From positions 1 through 32,854 of the forward strand of contig CAJUGH010000037.1 of NCBI GenBank assembly GCA_910586215.1: 32,854 bases of DNA, written 5' to 3'. The translations under genes and the position numbers were made by a program. Numbering within the stretch: the stretch's first letter is position 1; each line of letters opens with the position of its first letter. The notes under the pieces were generated by a model. It was not told the DNA's origin. It ran no database searches and saw only the letters and a list, made by a program, of their open reading frames with translations. This stretch comes from an uncultured Acetatifactor sp. GTDB lineage: Bacteria > Bacillota > Clostridia > Lachnospirales > Lachnospiraceae. Positions 14,843 to 24,091 of the stretch are shown one piece after another.

Positions 14843-16618
14843 GTGAATGGTATGGAGAAGGAAACAAGACAATACGGTACAAAGGAACTGCTGCGGAGGT
14901 TTGTACCTTACTTTGGACGATATAAGAAAACCCTGGTGCTGGATCTGTTCTGTGCGGCGCTGACAACAGTGTGTGAACTGGTGCTTCCCTTGATTATGCG
15001 TTATATCACCAATGAAGGCATCCGGGATCTGGCTTCCCTGTCCGTGCGCACAGTAGGAGGCCTGGGGCTTCTTTACCTGGGGCTTCGTATCCTGGACTGC
15101 TTTGCGGGGTATTACATGGCAGACATGGGGCATGTGATGGGGGCTAAGATTGAGACGGACATGCGCAGGGATGCCTACAGCCATTTGCAGAGGCTGTCAG
15201 ATACCTATTACAACAATACGAAGGTAGGGCAGATCATGGGGCGGATTACCAATGATCTGTTCGATGTGACAGAATTTGCCCACCATTGTCCGGAGGAATT
15301 TTTCATTGCGGGGATCAAGACAGTGATCGCCTTCGTGGTCCTGGCAGGGATCAACCTGCCTCTGACACTGCTGATTTTCCTCTGTATTCCCCTGATGCTG
15401 GTGGTGTGCATGACCTTGAATTTTCGGATGCGGGCTGTGTTCCGCAGACAGCGCAGCCAGATCGGGGAATTGAATGCCAGGATCGAGGACAGCCTTCTGG
15501 GCCACAAGGTGGTGAAGGCTTTTACCAATGAAGAGATTGAGACAGGGAAGTTCGAGCAGGACAACGGGTCTTTCCTGGATATCAAGAAACAGTCCTACAA
15601 GTACATGGCGGCTTTCCAGACGGCGGTGAAGATCTTTGACGGTCTCATGTACCTGCTGGTGCTGGTGGCCGGGGGTGTCTTCATGATCCGGGGAATGATT
15701 GCTCCGGGGGACCTGGTGGCGTATATGCTGTATGTGACCACCTTGATTGCCACCATCCGCAGGATCATTGAGTTCGCGGAGCAGTTCCAGCGAGGCATGA
15801 CGGGTATCGAGCGTTTCCTGCAGATCGTGGATGCGGACATTGAGATATTCGATGAGCCGGGGGCGGTGGAACTGGCCGGCACCCAGGGGCTTATCACTTT
15901 TGAAAATGTGAGCTTTGAGTATCCGGATGACCATAACAGGGTATTCTCCAATTTAAACCTTTGCATCCATCCCGGGGAGAAGGTGGCCATTGTGGGTCCT
16001 TCCGGTGGGGGCAAGACCACCCTGTGCAATCTGATCCCCAGGTTCTATGATGTGTCTGCAGGGCGTATCACCCTGGATGGGGAGGATGTGAAGCATTTTA
16101 CCCTAAAGAGTCTCCGGGGCAATATCGGTATCGTCCAGCAGGATGTATATCTGTTCTCGGGTACCATTTATGATAATATCATATACGGAAGGCCTGGCGC
16201 TTCCAGGGAAGAGGTGGAGGAAGCGGCAAGGCGGGCAGGGGCACATGAATTTATCCTGGGGCTGAAGGACGGATATGACACCTATGTGGGGGAGCGGGGA
16301 GTGAAGCTTTCCGGCGGCCAGAAGCAGCGGATCAGCATTGCACGGGTGTTTTTGAAGAACCCTCCTATCATTATCCTGGACGAAGCTACCTCAGCCCTGG
16401 ACAATGAGAGTGAATTTGCCGTGGCCCAGTCCCTGGCAAAGCTCTCGGAAGGGCGCACTACCCTGACTATCGCCCACAGGCTTTCAAGTATCCGGAATTC
16501 CGACAGGATCCTGGTGCTGACGGAGGAGGGCATCGTGGAGGAGGGGAACCATGAGGAGCTGCTTCGGAGGAAGGGAATGTACTACCACTTTTATGAGACA
16601 GCAAATGCCTTGAAATGA
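14843..16618 (+). CDS. ABC transporter, fused membrane and ATPase domains
   Basis: The 591-residue half-transporter has an exporter-type membrane domain with about six helices (about residues 20-320) and a C-terminal ATPase. Motifs are Walker A GPSGGGKTT (about 384), signature LSGGQKQR (about 489), Walker B IIILDEATSALD (about 510) and the switch His in TIAHRLSS. It resembles MdlB/MsbA-like exporters that work as dimers; the cargo cannot be told from sequence. GTG 14843 has GGAGGG 6 bases upstream. The in-frame ATG 14852 is the alternative. A better AGGAGG site (14815-14820) serves a 6-codon TTG frame that ends in a stop overlapping the GTG. The stop overlaps the start of the next reading frame at 16615. 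Confidence 0.93.
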   Translation: MNGMEKETRQYGTKELLRRFVPYFGRYKKTLVLDLFCAALTTVCELVLPLIMRYITNEGIRDLASLSVRTVGGLGLLYLGLRILDCFAGYYMADMGHVMGAKIETDMRRDAYSHLQRLSDTYYNNTKVGQIMGRITNDLFDVTEFAHHCPEEFFIAGIKTVIAFVVLAGINLPLTLLIFLCIPLMLVVCMTLNFRMRAVFRRQRSQIGELNARIEDSLLGHKVVKAFTNEEIETGKFEQDNGSFLDIKKQSYKYMAAFQTAVKIFDGLMYLLVLVAGGVFMIRGMIAPGDLVAYMLYVTTLIATIRRIIEFAEQFQRGMTGIERFLQIVDADIEIFDEPGAVELAGTQGLITFENVSFEYPDDHNRVFSNLNLCIHPGEKVAIVGPSGGGKTTLCNLIPRFYDVSAGRITLDGEDVKHFTLKSLRGNIGIVQQDVYLFSGTIYDNIIYGRPGASREEVEEAARRAGAHEFILGLKDGYDTYVGERGVKLSGGQKQRISIARVFLKNPPIIILDEATSALDNESEFAVAQSLAKLSEGRTTLTIAHRLSSIRNSDRILVLTEEGIVEEGNHEELLRRKGMYYHFYETANALK

Positions 16619-16644
16619 TAAAACAAAGAGAAGGAGGAGTGCCA

Positions 16645-18246
16645 ATGAAGCTAGTATTTGTGGGAGCAGACCATGAGGTAACAGGAAGCTGTCACTACCT
16701 GGAGGCAGCGGGGAAGCATATGCTGGTGGACTATGGTATGGAACAGGGGAAGAATGTGTTTGAAAATGTGCCCCTGCCTGTGCAGGAATCCCTGATCGAC
16801 TATGTGTTCCTGACCCATGCCCATGTGGATCACTCGGGGTTGCTGCCCCTGCTTTACGCCAGGGGGTTTAGGGGGCAGGTCTTTGCCACGGAGGCCACAG
16901 CAAAGCTATGCAGCATCATGCTCCGTGACTGTGCCCATATCCAGGCTATGGAGGCAGAATGGAAGAACCGGAAGGCCAAGAGAAGCGAATCCCTGGCAGT
17001 GTCAGAACCGATCTATACCATGGAGGATGCGGAAGGGCTGATCAAGCGTCTGGTGCCCTGTCATTACGGGCAGGAGATCCAGGTGTGCGAGGGAGTGAAG
17101 ATCCGTTTCACAGATATCGGTCATCTGCTGGGATCTTCCAGTATCGAGGTGTGGCTTACAGAGGAAGGTAGCCAGAAGAAGGTAGTGTTCTCCGGGGATG
17201 TGGGGAACAAGAATAAACCCCTGTTGCGCAGCCCTATCCACACGAAGGATGCGGATTATGTGGTGATGGAATCCACCTACGGGGACAGATCCCACGGCGC
17301 AGAGAATCCTGACTATGTGCATGAACTGGCTGCCATTCTGAAGGAAACCTTTGACCGGGGCGGCAATGTGGTGATCCCTTCCTTTGCTGTGGGACGTACC
17401 CAGGAGATGCTGTTCTATCTGCGGAAGGTGAAAGTGGAGAGGCTGGTGGAAGGGCATGAGGATTTCCCTGTGTATGTGGACAGTCCCCTGGCAGTGGAAG
17501 CCACAGGTATATTTGAGGAAAGCAAGTGGGAATGTTTTGACGGGGAGGCCCTGGAGCTGGTGAAGGCGAAGATCAATCCCATAGGATTTGCCGGGCTGAA
17601 GCTGGCCATCACCAGTCAGGAATCCATTGATATCAACTTTAACGACCAGCCCAAGGTCATCATCTCCGCTTCCGGTATGTGTGAGGCGGGGCGTATCCGT
17701 CACCATCTGAAGCATAATCTGTGGCGTCCGGAATCTACCATTCTCTTCGTGGGCTACCAGGCGGTAGGTACCCTGGGACGGCTGCTGGTGGAAGGGGTGG
17801 ATGAGGTGAGACTTTTCGGAGAGCCCATCCAGGTCAGGGCCCAGATCCGCAAGCTGGTGGGCATGAGCGGCCATGCGGACAAGGAAGGACTCATCGAATG
17901 GCTGGGGGGCTTTGAGGAGAAGCCGAAGAAGGTATTTCTGGTACATGGGGAAGACAGTGTATGCAATGTTTTCGCGGAATGTCTGAAGGTAGAGCATGGC
18001 TACCGGACCTATGCCCCTTACAGTGGCACCATATTCAATCTGGCCACAGGAAAGCTGGAGTACGAGGCAGTACCGGTACCTGTGCAGAAGACGAAGCATT
18101 CCATTTTGTCTGGTGTGTATGCAAGGCTTCTGGCGGCGGCACAGCGCCTGATGAATCTGGTGAAGAGAAGCGATGGGATGCCGAACAAGGATATGGCTAA
18201 ATTCGCAGACCAGATCAATTCTTTGTGTGACAAGTGGCAAGTGTGA
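16645..18246 (+). CDS. MBL-fold beta-CASP metallo-hydrolase
   Basis: The 533-residue protein has a metallo-beta-lactamase fold with zinc motif THAHVDH (His58, His60, Asp62, His63), a later zinc His in DIGHLLGS, and FSGDVGN. A beta-CASP domain follows (ESTYGDRSH, VVIPSFAVGRTQEML, SASGMCEAGRIRHHL), and the closing motif is GMSGHADKE. This combination is that of RNA-processing nucleases of the CPSF73/Ysh1-like group, so an RNA endonuclease or exonuclease role is the best guess. About 60 C-terminal residues beyond the core are unassigned. ATG 16645 has AAGGAGGAG just upstream and is preferred over ATG 16615, which overlaps the ABC gene's stop. The 26-base gap suggests one operon. Confidence 0.9.
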   Translation: MKLVFVGADHEVTGSCHYLEAAGKHMLVDYGMEQGKNVFENVPLPVQESLIDYVFLTHAHVDHSGLLPLLYARGFRGQVFATEATAKLCSIMLRDCAHIQAMEAEWKNRKAKRSESLAVSEPIYTMEDAEGLIKRLVPCHYGQEIQVCEGVKIRFTDIGHLLGSSSIEVWLTEEGSQKKVVFSGDVGNKNKPLLRSPIHTKDADYVVMESTYGDRSHGAENPDYVHELAAILKETFDRGGNVVIPSFAVGRTQEMLFYLRKVKVERLVEGHEDFPVYVDSPLAVEATGIFEESKWECFDGEALELVKAKINPIGFAGLKLAITSQESIDINFNDQPKVIISASGMCEAGRIRHHLKHNLWRPESTILFVGYQAVGTLGRLLVEGVDEVRLFGEPIQVRAQIRKLVGMSGHADKEGLIEWLGGFEEKPKKVFLVHGEDSVCNVFAECLKVEHGYRTYAPYSGTIFNLATGKLEYEAVPVPVQKTKHSILSGVYARLLAAAQRLMNLVKRSDGMPNKDMAKFADQINSLCDKWQV

Positions 18247-18420
18247 ACGGAATGAAGATTTTCTAAGGTCAGAAAGAACTTGACCTAAGAAAATCTAAGT
18301 CATTCCCAAGGAATGGCTTTGCCATTCCTTTAAGAACGCAAGTGCAGCGTTCTTCCAAGCGCGATTTTGCGCTTTGCCTGCACCAGTTCATCCATTGTTT
18401 GTGCCGTTATAGAGGCATGA
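18247..18420. other. hairpin-rich intergenic stretch before thyA
   Basis: Four hairpins stand in a row. A 16-bp arm pair with one mismatch spans 18256-18271 and 18281-18296. It is followed by GGAATGGC-TTT-GCCATTCC (about 18311-18329), AGAACGC/GCGTTCT (about 18332-18352) and AAGCGC/GCGCTT (about 18357-18374). None has a T-run. The first may end the beta-CASP transcript. The style matches the stretches before nrdD and after glyA. Confidence 0.6.
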
Positions 18421-18460
18421 CAGGAATAACATATTTTTTGAGAAAGAGGAAAGTAGAAGA

Positions 18461-19309
18461 ATGAGTTATGCAGACCGTGTATTTGTAGAAATGTGCCGGG
18501 ATATCCTGGAGAATGGCACCAGTACGGAAGGGGAGAAGGTGCGTCCCCGCTGGGAGGACGGAACACCTGCGTATACCATCAAAAAATTCGGGGTAGTGAA
18601 CCGGTATGACCTGTCCAGGGAATTCCCCATTATGACCTTGCGGAAAACAGCGCTGAAGCTGGCCACAGATGAAATGCTGTGGATCTGGCAGAAGAAATCC
18701 AACAATATACACGATCTGCATAGTCACATCTGGGATGAGTGGGCAGATGCGGACGGCTCCATCGGCAAGGCTTACGGATACCAGATGGGAGTGAAACACC
18801 AGTACAGGGAGGGTGCCATGGACCAGGTGGACCGGGTGCTCTACGACTTGAAGCACAATCCTTTCAGCCGCCGGATCATGACCAATCTCTATGTCCACCA
18901 GGATCTTCATGAGATGAACCTGTACCCCTGTGCCTACAGCATGACCTTCAATGTGACGCAGAGGAAGGGGGAAGAGAAACTGACCTTGAATGCAGTCCTG
19001 AACCAGCGCTCCCAGGATGTGCTCACGGCCAACAACTGGAATGTGGTGCAGTATGCAGTGCTGCTGCATATGTTGGCCCAGGTCTGTGACATGAAGGTGG
19101 GGGAACTGGTGCATGTGATTGCAGACGCCCACATTTATGACCGCCATGTGCCCCTGGTACGGGAACTGATAGACCGGAAGCAGTATCCGGCTCCGGCCTT
19201 CTGGCTGAATCCGGAGGTTCACGATTTCTACCAGTTTACCAGGGAGGACGTGAAGGTGGAGGGGTATGAGACCGGAGGGCAGATTGTGGGGATTCCGGTT
19301 GCGGTGTAA
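18461..19309 (+). CDS. thyA: thymidylate synthase
   Basis: This enzyme methylates dUMP to dTMP using 5,10-methylene-tetrahydrofolate and releases dihydrofolate. The 282-residue protein has the catalytic Cys157 in LYPCAYSMTFNV, an Arg-rich phosphate site in NPFSRRIM, NQRSQDVLTANNWNVVQYA and the conserved late segment HVIADAHIYDRHV. ATG 18461 has GAGGAAAG upstream. The gene is followed 110 bases later by dihydrofolate reductase, which recycles its product, a pairing seen in many bacteria. GlyA, elsewhere in the window, supplies the one-carbon unit. Confidence 0.97.
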   Translation: MSYADRVFVEMCRDILENGTSTEGEKVRPRWEDGTPAYTIKKFGVVNRYDLSREFPIMTLRKTALKLATDEMLWIWQKKSNNIHDLHSHIWDEWADADGSIGKAYGYQMGVKHQYREGAMDQVDRVLYDLKHNPFSRRIMTNLYVHQDLHEMNLYPCAYSMTFNVTQRKGEEKLTLNAVLNQRSQDVLTANNWNVVQYAVLLHMLAQVCDMKVGELVHVIADAHIYDRHVPLVRELIDRKQYPAPAFWLNPEVHDFYQFTREDVKVEGYETGGQIVGIPVAV

Positions 19310-19332
19310 GGCATGTGGTGAATCATGGTCTG

Positions 19333-19364
19333 AGGATTATTCTGCCCTAAGGATCATTCTGCCC
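19333..19364 (+). repeat. short direct repeat between thyA and folA
   Basis: AGGATTATTCTGCCC (19333-19347) and AGGATCATTCTGCCC (19350-19364) are two copies, one base different, with a 17-base period. It looks like a small tandem duplication in the spacer. Confidence 0.65.
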
Positions 19365-19419
19365 GGGGGCGGCATGAGGTGGGTGAGGACAAAAGGCAGC
19401 AGGAAAGGATGGGAGGAAT

Positions 19420-19920
19420 ATGAACATCATCGTAGCGGTAGACAAAAACTGGGCCATTGGCAACCATGACCAGCTCCTGGTCCGGATTCCCAATGACCAC
19501 AAGCATTTCCGGGAGGAGACCACCGGCAAGGTGGTGGTCTTGGGACGCAGGACCCTGCAGACTTTTCCCCAGGGACTTCCCTTGAAGAACAGGACGAACA
19601 TTATCCTGTCCAGAAATGAGGAATATCAGGTAAAGGATGCCACCGTGGTCCATTCAGTGGAGGCTCTCCTTCAGGAGATCAGGCAGTATGATACCACGGA
19701 CGTGTATGTGATCGGCGGGGAGAGTATCTACAGGCAGCTTCTGCCCTACTGTGATGTGGCCCATGTGACGAAGATCGACCATGCCTATGAGGCAGACACC
19801 TATTTCCCGAATCTGGATGCAGACCCGGACTGGAAGGTGGAAGAGGACAGCGAGGAGCAGACCTATTTTGACATTGCCTACCAGTTCGTGAAATATGTGC
19901 GGGTGGGCCGCGATTCTTAA
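19420..19920 (+). CDS. folA: dihydrofolate reductase
   Basis: This enzyme reduces dihydrofolate to tetrahydrofolate with NADPH. The 166-residue protein starts MNIIVAVDKNWAIGNHDQLL, with the Trp-containing loop that covers the active site. It continues with IPNDHKHFREETTGK, containing the substrate-binding acidic residue, VVLGRRTLQTFP for NADPH binding, and VYVIGGESIYRQLLP. Its length is normal. ATG 19420 has GGGAGGAA just before it. It sits directly after thyA and probably shares its transcript, so dihydrofolate made by ThyA is reduced by the neighbouring product. Confidence 0.96.
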   Translation: MNIIVAVDKNWAIGNHDQLLVRIPNDHKHFREETTGKVVVLGRRTLQTFPQGLPLKNRTNIILSRNEEYQVKDATVVHSVEALLQEIRQYDTTDVYVIGGESIYRQLLPYCDVAHVTKIDHAYEADTYFPNLDADPDWKVEEDSEEQTYFDIAYQFVKYVRVGRDS

Positions 19921-19964
19921 GGCATTGCCTTAGGGGCGATCTGACGGGAAGTGCAGGAAGAAGG

Positions 19965-21530
19965 ATGATGAGACCGGGGAAAGGGAAAAGAAAAGGGGCG
20001 AAAATCTTAATAGGGCTGACAACTGCCGGGGCAGTCTTGTCAGCCCTGTATCTGTTGGGAATGTTTCTGATGCAGGGGAGCGACTATACCTACCGCATGT
20101 GGGTGAAGAGCCTTGGAAAAACAATGATTCTGATGGTGCTGCCCCTGTTGCTGCTGCTGGACGGCTGGCTGATACTGCGCAGATTGGAAAAGTGGAAAAA
20201 GGCAGTCGTCAATCTGCTGGGTGGGGCGGCGGCTTTCCTCTATCTTCTCTGGTGCCCTTTCGCTATCCTGTATGTGGCTTTTACCGTGGATACAGAGACC
20301 AGGCTGGTGGGTGATCTGCTGCTGGTTTCCCGGCAGAATTTTCTGGATGCGTCTACAGAGTATTATGGCAGACAGGCATACCTGTTTTTCCGGATCCCTG
20401 GGGAACTGACGGATGCGGACAGGGAAAAATACCTGGAGGAAAAGTATGGAAGGGATTTTGAAGCGGTTTCAGCCCCTGGGGAGGATGGTGGGTACGGGAA
20501 TCCGGATGCCAGGATTTTGTTCCGGGATGTGGAATATCCTGATGTGTGTGTCAGTGTGTACCGGGAGGGACGCAGCCTTGCAGACGATTATGTGGAATGC
20601 ATGACGGTAAGATACCTGGAGGAAGGCTGCCGCAGGCTGGGAATTCAGAGGGAGTACGAAGCGGAAAGCAGGGAGGGATCTTTCTCCAGGTTCTATCTAT
20701 TGCTGGAGGGCAGGGAAGATGTGTCGGCCTGCTCTGGGGATGTGGCCAGGCTGCTACAGTATGTGACAGGGCAGACAGATCTCTTCCGGACATACAGAGG
20801 GATGCTCTATCTCAAGTGCCGGACACAAGACCTGGAATTTGTAAGTAGGATTCCCTTCGGAAAAACCAGTATCCATGATGAGGTGGGGAAGGATTACTGG
20901 CTGACTCCCGGCCTGGTGGAGACATATGTGGCCGATCGGTATGAGAGCGATCTGGAACAGGCCAGGAAATGGAAGGCATACCAGGATTCCCAGGAGACTG
21001 CCAGGAAGGAACTGGAAGAGATATCCGGACAGGGCAGTGAGGGGGTTCCCCAGGGCAGGGATGAGGAGAAGACAGGGGATGGCAAGGACGCTGCAGAGAT
21101 ACCAGAACAGGAGGAGCCTGTGATTCCGGATCCCCTGGAGGAGATGGCCAGGCTGGTCTATGAAGTGCTGCCGGAGGGGGAGGACTATTCCTTCCAGGTC
21201 TGTTACAATGCCAAAGGAAATTTCTATATTGATCTGGGCAGCCGCCCGGCGGGGCGGGAGGAAGATGCCTATGCAGAAGGAAGCTACCGCTTTACACTGG
21301 TGTATGACCGGCCCTCCAAAAACGACAAATGTGAGCTTTTCGTGTTATATAAGGAGCATTATACGCCCAAGGAGGGATCCGGATACAGCACCAGTACAGG
21401 CTACAATGACAGCACGGCCATCCTGGAATTCTATGCCGTGGACAAGGAAACGGGCAGCGTGACTGCCGCGGGCAAGAGGGCCTGGGACCAGGTGGGGTGT
21501 GAGGCATACCGGGAAGCCACAGGGGAGTAG
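19965..21530 (+). CDS. membrane protein of unknown function
   Basis: I do not recognise this 521-residue protein. It has a basic start and three predicted membrane helices (about residues 13-36, 50-68 and 82-106). A long soluble part then contains a strongly acidic, proline- and glutamate-rich linker (about residues 345-390). The final domain (about 395-521) is rich in aromatic residues and beta-type pattern, with FQVCYNAKGNFYIDLGSR. The start is ATG 19965 or 19968; AGGAAG at 19955-19960 fits the second slightly better. It follows folA by 44 bases and may be cotranscribed, but the folate genes give no hint of its role. A 10-bp hairpin covers its stop codon. Confidence 0.75.
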   Translation: MMRPGKGKRKGAKILIGLTTAGAVLSALYLLGMFLMQGSDYTYRMWVKSLGKTMILMVLPLLLLLDGWLILRRLEKWKKAVVNLLGGAAAFLYLLWCPFAILYVAFTVDTETRLVGDLLLVSRQNFLDASTEYYGRQAYLFFRIPGELTDADREKYLEEKYGRDFEAVSAPGEDGGYGNPDARILFRDVEYPDVCVSVYREGRSLADDYVECMTVRYLEEGCRRLGIQREYEAESREGSFSRFYLLLEGREDVSACSGDVARLLQYVTGQTDLFRTYRGMLYLKCRTQDLEFVSRIPFGKTSIHDEVGKDYWLTPGLVETYVADRYESDLEQARKWKAYQDSQETARKELEEISGQGSEGVPQGRDEEKTGDGKDAAEIPEQEEPVIPDPLEEMARLVYEVLPEGEDYSFQVCYNAKGNFYIDLGSRPAGREEDAYAEGSYRFTLVYDRPSKNDKCELFVLYKEHYTPKEGSGYSTSTGYNDSTAILEFYAVDKETGSVTAAGKRAWDQVGCEAYREATGE

Positions 21531-21540
21531 TCCCCTGTGG
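21517..21540 (+). other. hairpin spanning the stop codon of the unknown membrane protein gene
   Basis: CCACAGGGGA (21517-21526) pairs perfectly with TCCCCTGTGG (21531-21540) around the loop GTAG, which holds the TAG stop codon. There is no directly following T-run, although a short one occurs about 25 bases later. It may help end the transcript. Confidence 0.6.
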
Positions 21541-21628
21541 CAGGATCCGCTGCCAGGTGTATCCTATTTTTGCTGTCTGAACTGTTACGGGTGGCGGGAT
21601 TTTGTTTCCGTAAAATAAGGAATCAATA

Positions 21629-21657
21629 TTGACTTTTTGGGGCAAACGTATAATAAT
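21629..21657 (+). promoter_or_regulatory. probable promoter of the aminotransferase gene
   Basis: TTGACT (21629-21634) is followed by an AT-rich box TATAATAAT (21649-21657). The spacer is 14 bases to TATAAT or 17 to AATAAT, so the exact -10 is uncertain. It lies about 95 bases before the start codon. No T-box was recognised in the leader. Confidence 0.45.
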
Positions 21658-21747
21658 GGGTAGCAACAAATATTTTTTGGATTTGCTTTCGCATGTGTCT
21701 GTGTGCAGCAGGCCTGGGGCGTTAAGGTGAAGGAAAGAAGGCTTACG

Positions 21748-22776
21748 ATGGAAAAGAAAAACATTGACTGGGGCAATTTGGGATTCGGATATGTGCAGAC
21801 CGAGAAGCGGTATGTATCCAATTATAAGAATGGGGCCTGGGATGAAGGCATTATCACGGAGGATGCCACTGTGGTACTCAATGAGTGTGCAGGGGTCCTG
21901 CAGTATGCCCAGACCATATTTGAAGGACTGAAGGCATATACCACTGAGGACGGGCGTATCGTGACCTTCCGGCCGGATCTGAACGGGGAGCGCATGGAAG
22001 CTTCTGCCGCCAGGCTGGAGATGCCCGTTTTCCCTAAGGAGCGTTTCGTGGATGCCATCACAAAGGCCGTGGCAGCCAATGAGGCATATGTGCCCCCCTA
22101 TGGAAGCGGTGCCACCCTGTATGTGCGTCCCTATATGTTTGGGTCCAACCCGGTGATCGGCGTGAAGCCTGCGGACGAGTATCAGTTCCGGGTATTCTGT
22201 ACGCCGGTGGGTCCCTATTTCAAGGGCGGCGTGAAGCCCCTTACCATCTGTGTCAGCGATTTTGACCGGGCAGCCCCTCACGGCACCGGCCATATCAAGG
22301 CAGGACTGAACTATGCCATGAGCCTGCATGCCATTGTGTCTGCCCACAAGGCAGGCTATGACGAGAATATGTACCTGGATCCCGGTACCCGCTCCAGGGT
22401 GGAGGAGACAGGCGGGGCCAATTTCCTCTTTGTCACAAAGGATGGGAAAGTGGTGACGCCCAAGTCTGACAGCATCCTTCCCTCCATCACCCGTCGTTCC
22501 CTGGTCTATGTGGCAAGGGAGTATCTGGGTCTGGAAGTGGAGGAGCGGGAAGTGTACCTGGAGGAAGTGAAGGATTTTGCGGAATGCGGACTGTGCGGTA
22601 CGGCTGCAGTCATCTCTCCCGTGGGTAAGATTGTGGACCATGGGGAGGAGATCTGTCTGCCCAGCGGCATGAGCCAGATGGGCGCTGTGACCCAGAAGCT
22701 GTACGACACCCTCACAGGTATCCAGATGGGCCGGATCCAGGCGCCGGAGGGCTGGATCCATGTGATTGCAGAATAG
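21748..22776 (+). CDS. ilvE: branched-chain amino acid aminotransferase
   Basis: This PLP enzyme moves the amino group between glutamate and the keto acids of leucine, isoleucine and valine. The 342-residue protein is a fold-type IV aminotransferase with AQTIFEGLKAY, RPDLNGERM, YVRPYMFGSNP, the PLP-lysine in GTGHIKAGLNYA (Lys184), EETGGANFLFV and CGTAAVISPVG. Its length fits the larger, type II-like bacterial BCAT group. ATG 21748 is chosen because AGAAGG lies close upstream and the protein then begins at the usual point; the longer frame from 21703 adds an unsupported extension. It appears to be transcribed from its own promoter. Confidence 0.95.
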   Translation: MEKKNIDWGNLGFGYVQTEKRYVSNYKNGAWDEGIITEDATVVLNECAGVLQYAQTIFEGLKAYTTEDGRIVTFRPDLNGERMEASAARLEMPVFPKERFVDAITKAVAANEAYVPPYGSGATLYVRPYMFGSNPVIGVKPADEYQFRVFCTPVGPYFKGGVKPLTICVSDFDRAAPHGTGHIKAGLNYAMSLHAIVSAHKAGYDENMYLDPGTRSRVEETGGANFLFVTKDGKVVTPKSDSILPSITRRSLVYVAREYLGLEVEEREVYLEEVKDFAECGLCGTAAVISPVGKIVDHGEEICLPSGMSQMGAVTQKLYDTLTGIQMGRIQAPEGWIHVIAE

Positions 22777-22835
22777 TACATGACGGGACTGTATACACAT
22801 ATGGATGCCATGCAATCCATGTAATGTGATGCCGG

Positions 22836-22889
22836 TATGATGTGAAGTTCGTAACGGTTGGTGTGATGTGAAATCTGTAACGGTGGATA
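22836..22889 (+). repeat. 27-base imperfect tandem repeat
   Basis: Two copies of a 27-base unit with the shared core TGATGTGAA and GTAACGGT lie back to back between ilvE and the PrsA-like gene, differing at a few positions. The second copy runs into the start region of the next gene. Confidence 0.6.
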
Positions 22890-22910
22890 ATGACAGGAAG
22901 AGGTGTTTTT

Positions 22911-24038
22911 TTGGCAGATCCATTGATAGCAAAACAGGGGGCCGGCAGGGGAAGTGATGCCGGCACCGGGGGCTGCCAGGAACAGGCAGCTGGAAAAAGA
23001 ATCCGGAAGAAAGCCAGGAAAGGGATCCTGGCCTTTTTCTGTGCCATGTTTTGCACATTGTCTTTGGTCTCCTGCAGCTTTGCGGAAAATGGTGCCAAGG
23101 TGGTCTTTACCACAGGGCTTGGCAAAAATGAAGTGTTCCGGATTGGAAATGCCAGATGCACCAAGGCAGAGATCTTAATCTACCTGGCCGATGCCCAGGG
23201 ACAATACGAGCGGGTGTATGGAACCGGGGTGTGGGGGATCTCCAACCAGGGAGTTACCCTGGAGGAAAATGTGAAGGAGACGGTGCTGGCCAGGACCGCC
23301 CAGATCAAGGCTATGTACCTGCTGGCCCTAAGCAAGGGGATCACCCTGGATGAGGCACAGACAGCCAGTGTAGAACGGGCAGCGGAGGAATATTTCCAGT
23401 CCCTGGGTGAGACGAGGGCAAAGGGGATGGATGCGGATGTCAGTACCATCCGGCAGATGTATACGGAATATGCCATGGCAGACCAGGTGTACCATTATAT
23501 GATACAGGGAGTCAACCCGGAGATCAGTGATGATGAGGCCAGGACCATTACAGTGCAGCATATCCTGCTGCGGGCCAGGGAGGAGGACCAGGGGGTCTAT
23601 GACCGGATCAGTCAGATCCGGGAACTGGCTGTGTCAGAGGGGGAAGATTTCCTGGAACTGGCCACCAGGTACAGCGAAGATCCAGAGATCACGTATTCCT
23701 TTGGCAAGGGAGAGATGGACCCGGCCTTCGAGCAGGCAGCCTTCGGACTGGAGACAGGGGAGATCAGCCAGGTGGTGAAGAGTGAGGCTGGATATCATAT
23801 CATCAAATGTATCAGTACCTTTGACCGGGAGCAGACGGATCTCAATAAACTGGAGATCGTGGAACAACGGAAGAAAGAAGTGTTCGGGGAAGAATACGAT
23901 GCTTTTGTGGAGGATCTTGCCTGTCAGATGAATGAGAAGCTCTGGGAGGAGATCGGGCTGGATCATGAGGGGGATGTACAGGCTGTCAGTTTTTTCCAGG
24001 TGTATGAGAAGCATTTCCCAGAGGAAAATGGGTTTTAG
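22911..24038 (+). CDS. PrsA-like peptidyl-prolyl isomerase lipoprotein
   Basis: The 375-residue protein has an unusually long basic N-terminal region, then a membrane segment ending in the lipobox LSLVSC, so it is probably a lipid-anchored protein outside the cell. A parvulin domain (about residues 220-315) is recognised from TVQHILLRAREED, FLELATRYSEDP, AFEQAAFGLETGEISQVV and GYHIIKC. The helical parts around it resemble the PrsA/SurA chaperone fold, so it likely assists folding of secreted proteins. TTG 22911 has AGGAAGAGG 7 bases upstream. ATG 22890, adding 7 residues, is the alternative with a poorer site. It lies between ilvE and htpG in the same direction. Confidence 0.88.
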   Translation: MADPLIAKQGAGRGSDAGTGGCQEQAAGKRIRKKARKGILAFFCAMFCTLSLVSCSFAENGAKVVFTTGLGKNEVFRIGNARCTKAEILIYLADAQGQYERVYGTGVWGISNQGVTLEENVKETVLARTAQIKAMYLLALSKGITLDEAQTASVERAAEEYFQSLGETRAKGMDADVSTIRQMYTEYAMADQVYHYMIQGVNPEISDDEARTITVQHILLRAREEDQGVYDRISQIRELAVSEGEDFLELATRYSEDPEITYSFGKGEMDPAFEQAAFGLETGEISQVVKSEAGYHIIKCISTFDREQTDLNKLEIVEQRKKEVFGEEYDAFVEDLACQMNEKLWEEIGLDHEGDVQAVSFFQVYEKHFPEENGF

Positions 24039-24091
24039 AAAAATTTTAGAAATGTGGAAAGGCTTGATTTCCGGGCATTTTCCAGCCGTTA

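Noticed and set aside
22836..22889. CRISPR-like repeat
   Set aside because: Only two directly adjacent, imperfect copies without spacers, so it is a tandem duplication and not a CRISPR array.
21292..23058. 588-codon minus-strand ORF
   Set aside because: It runs opposite ilvE and parts of two other plus-strand genes and shows no family motif or ribosome binding site support.
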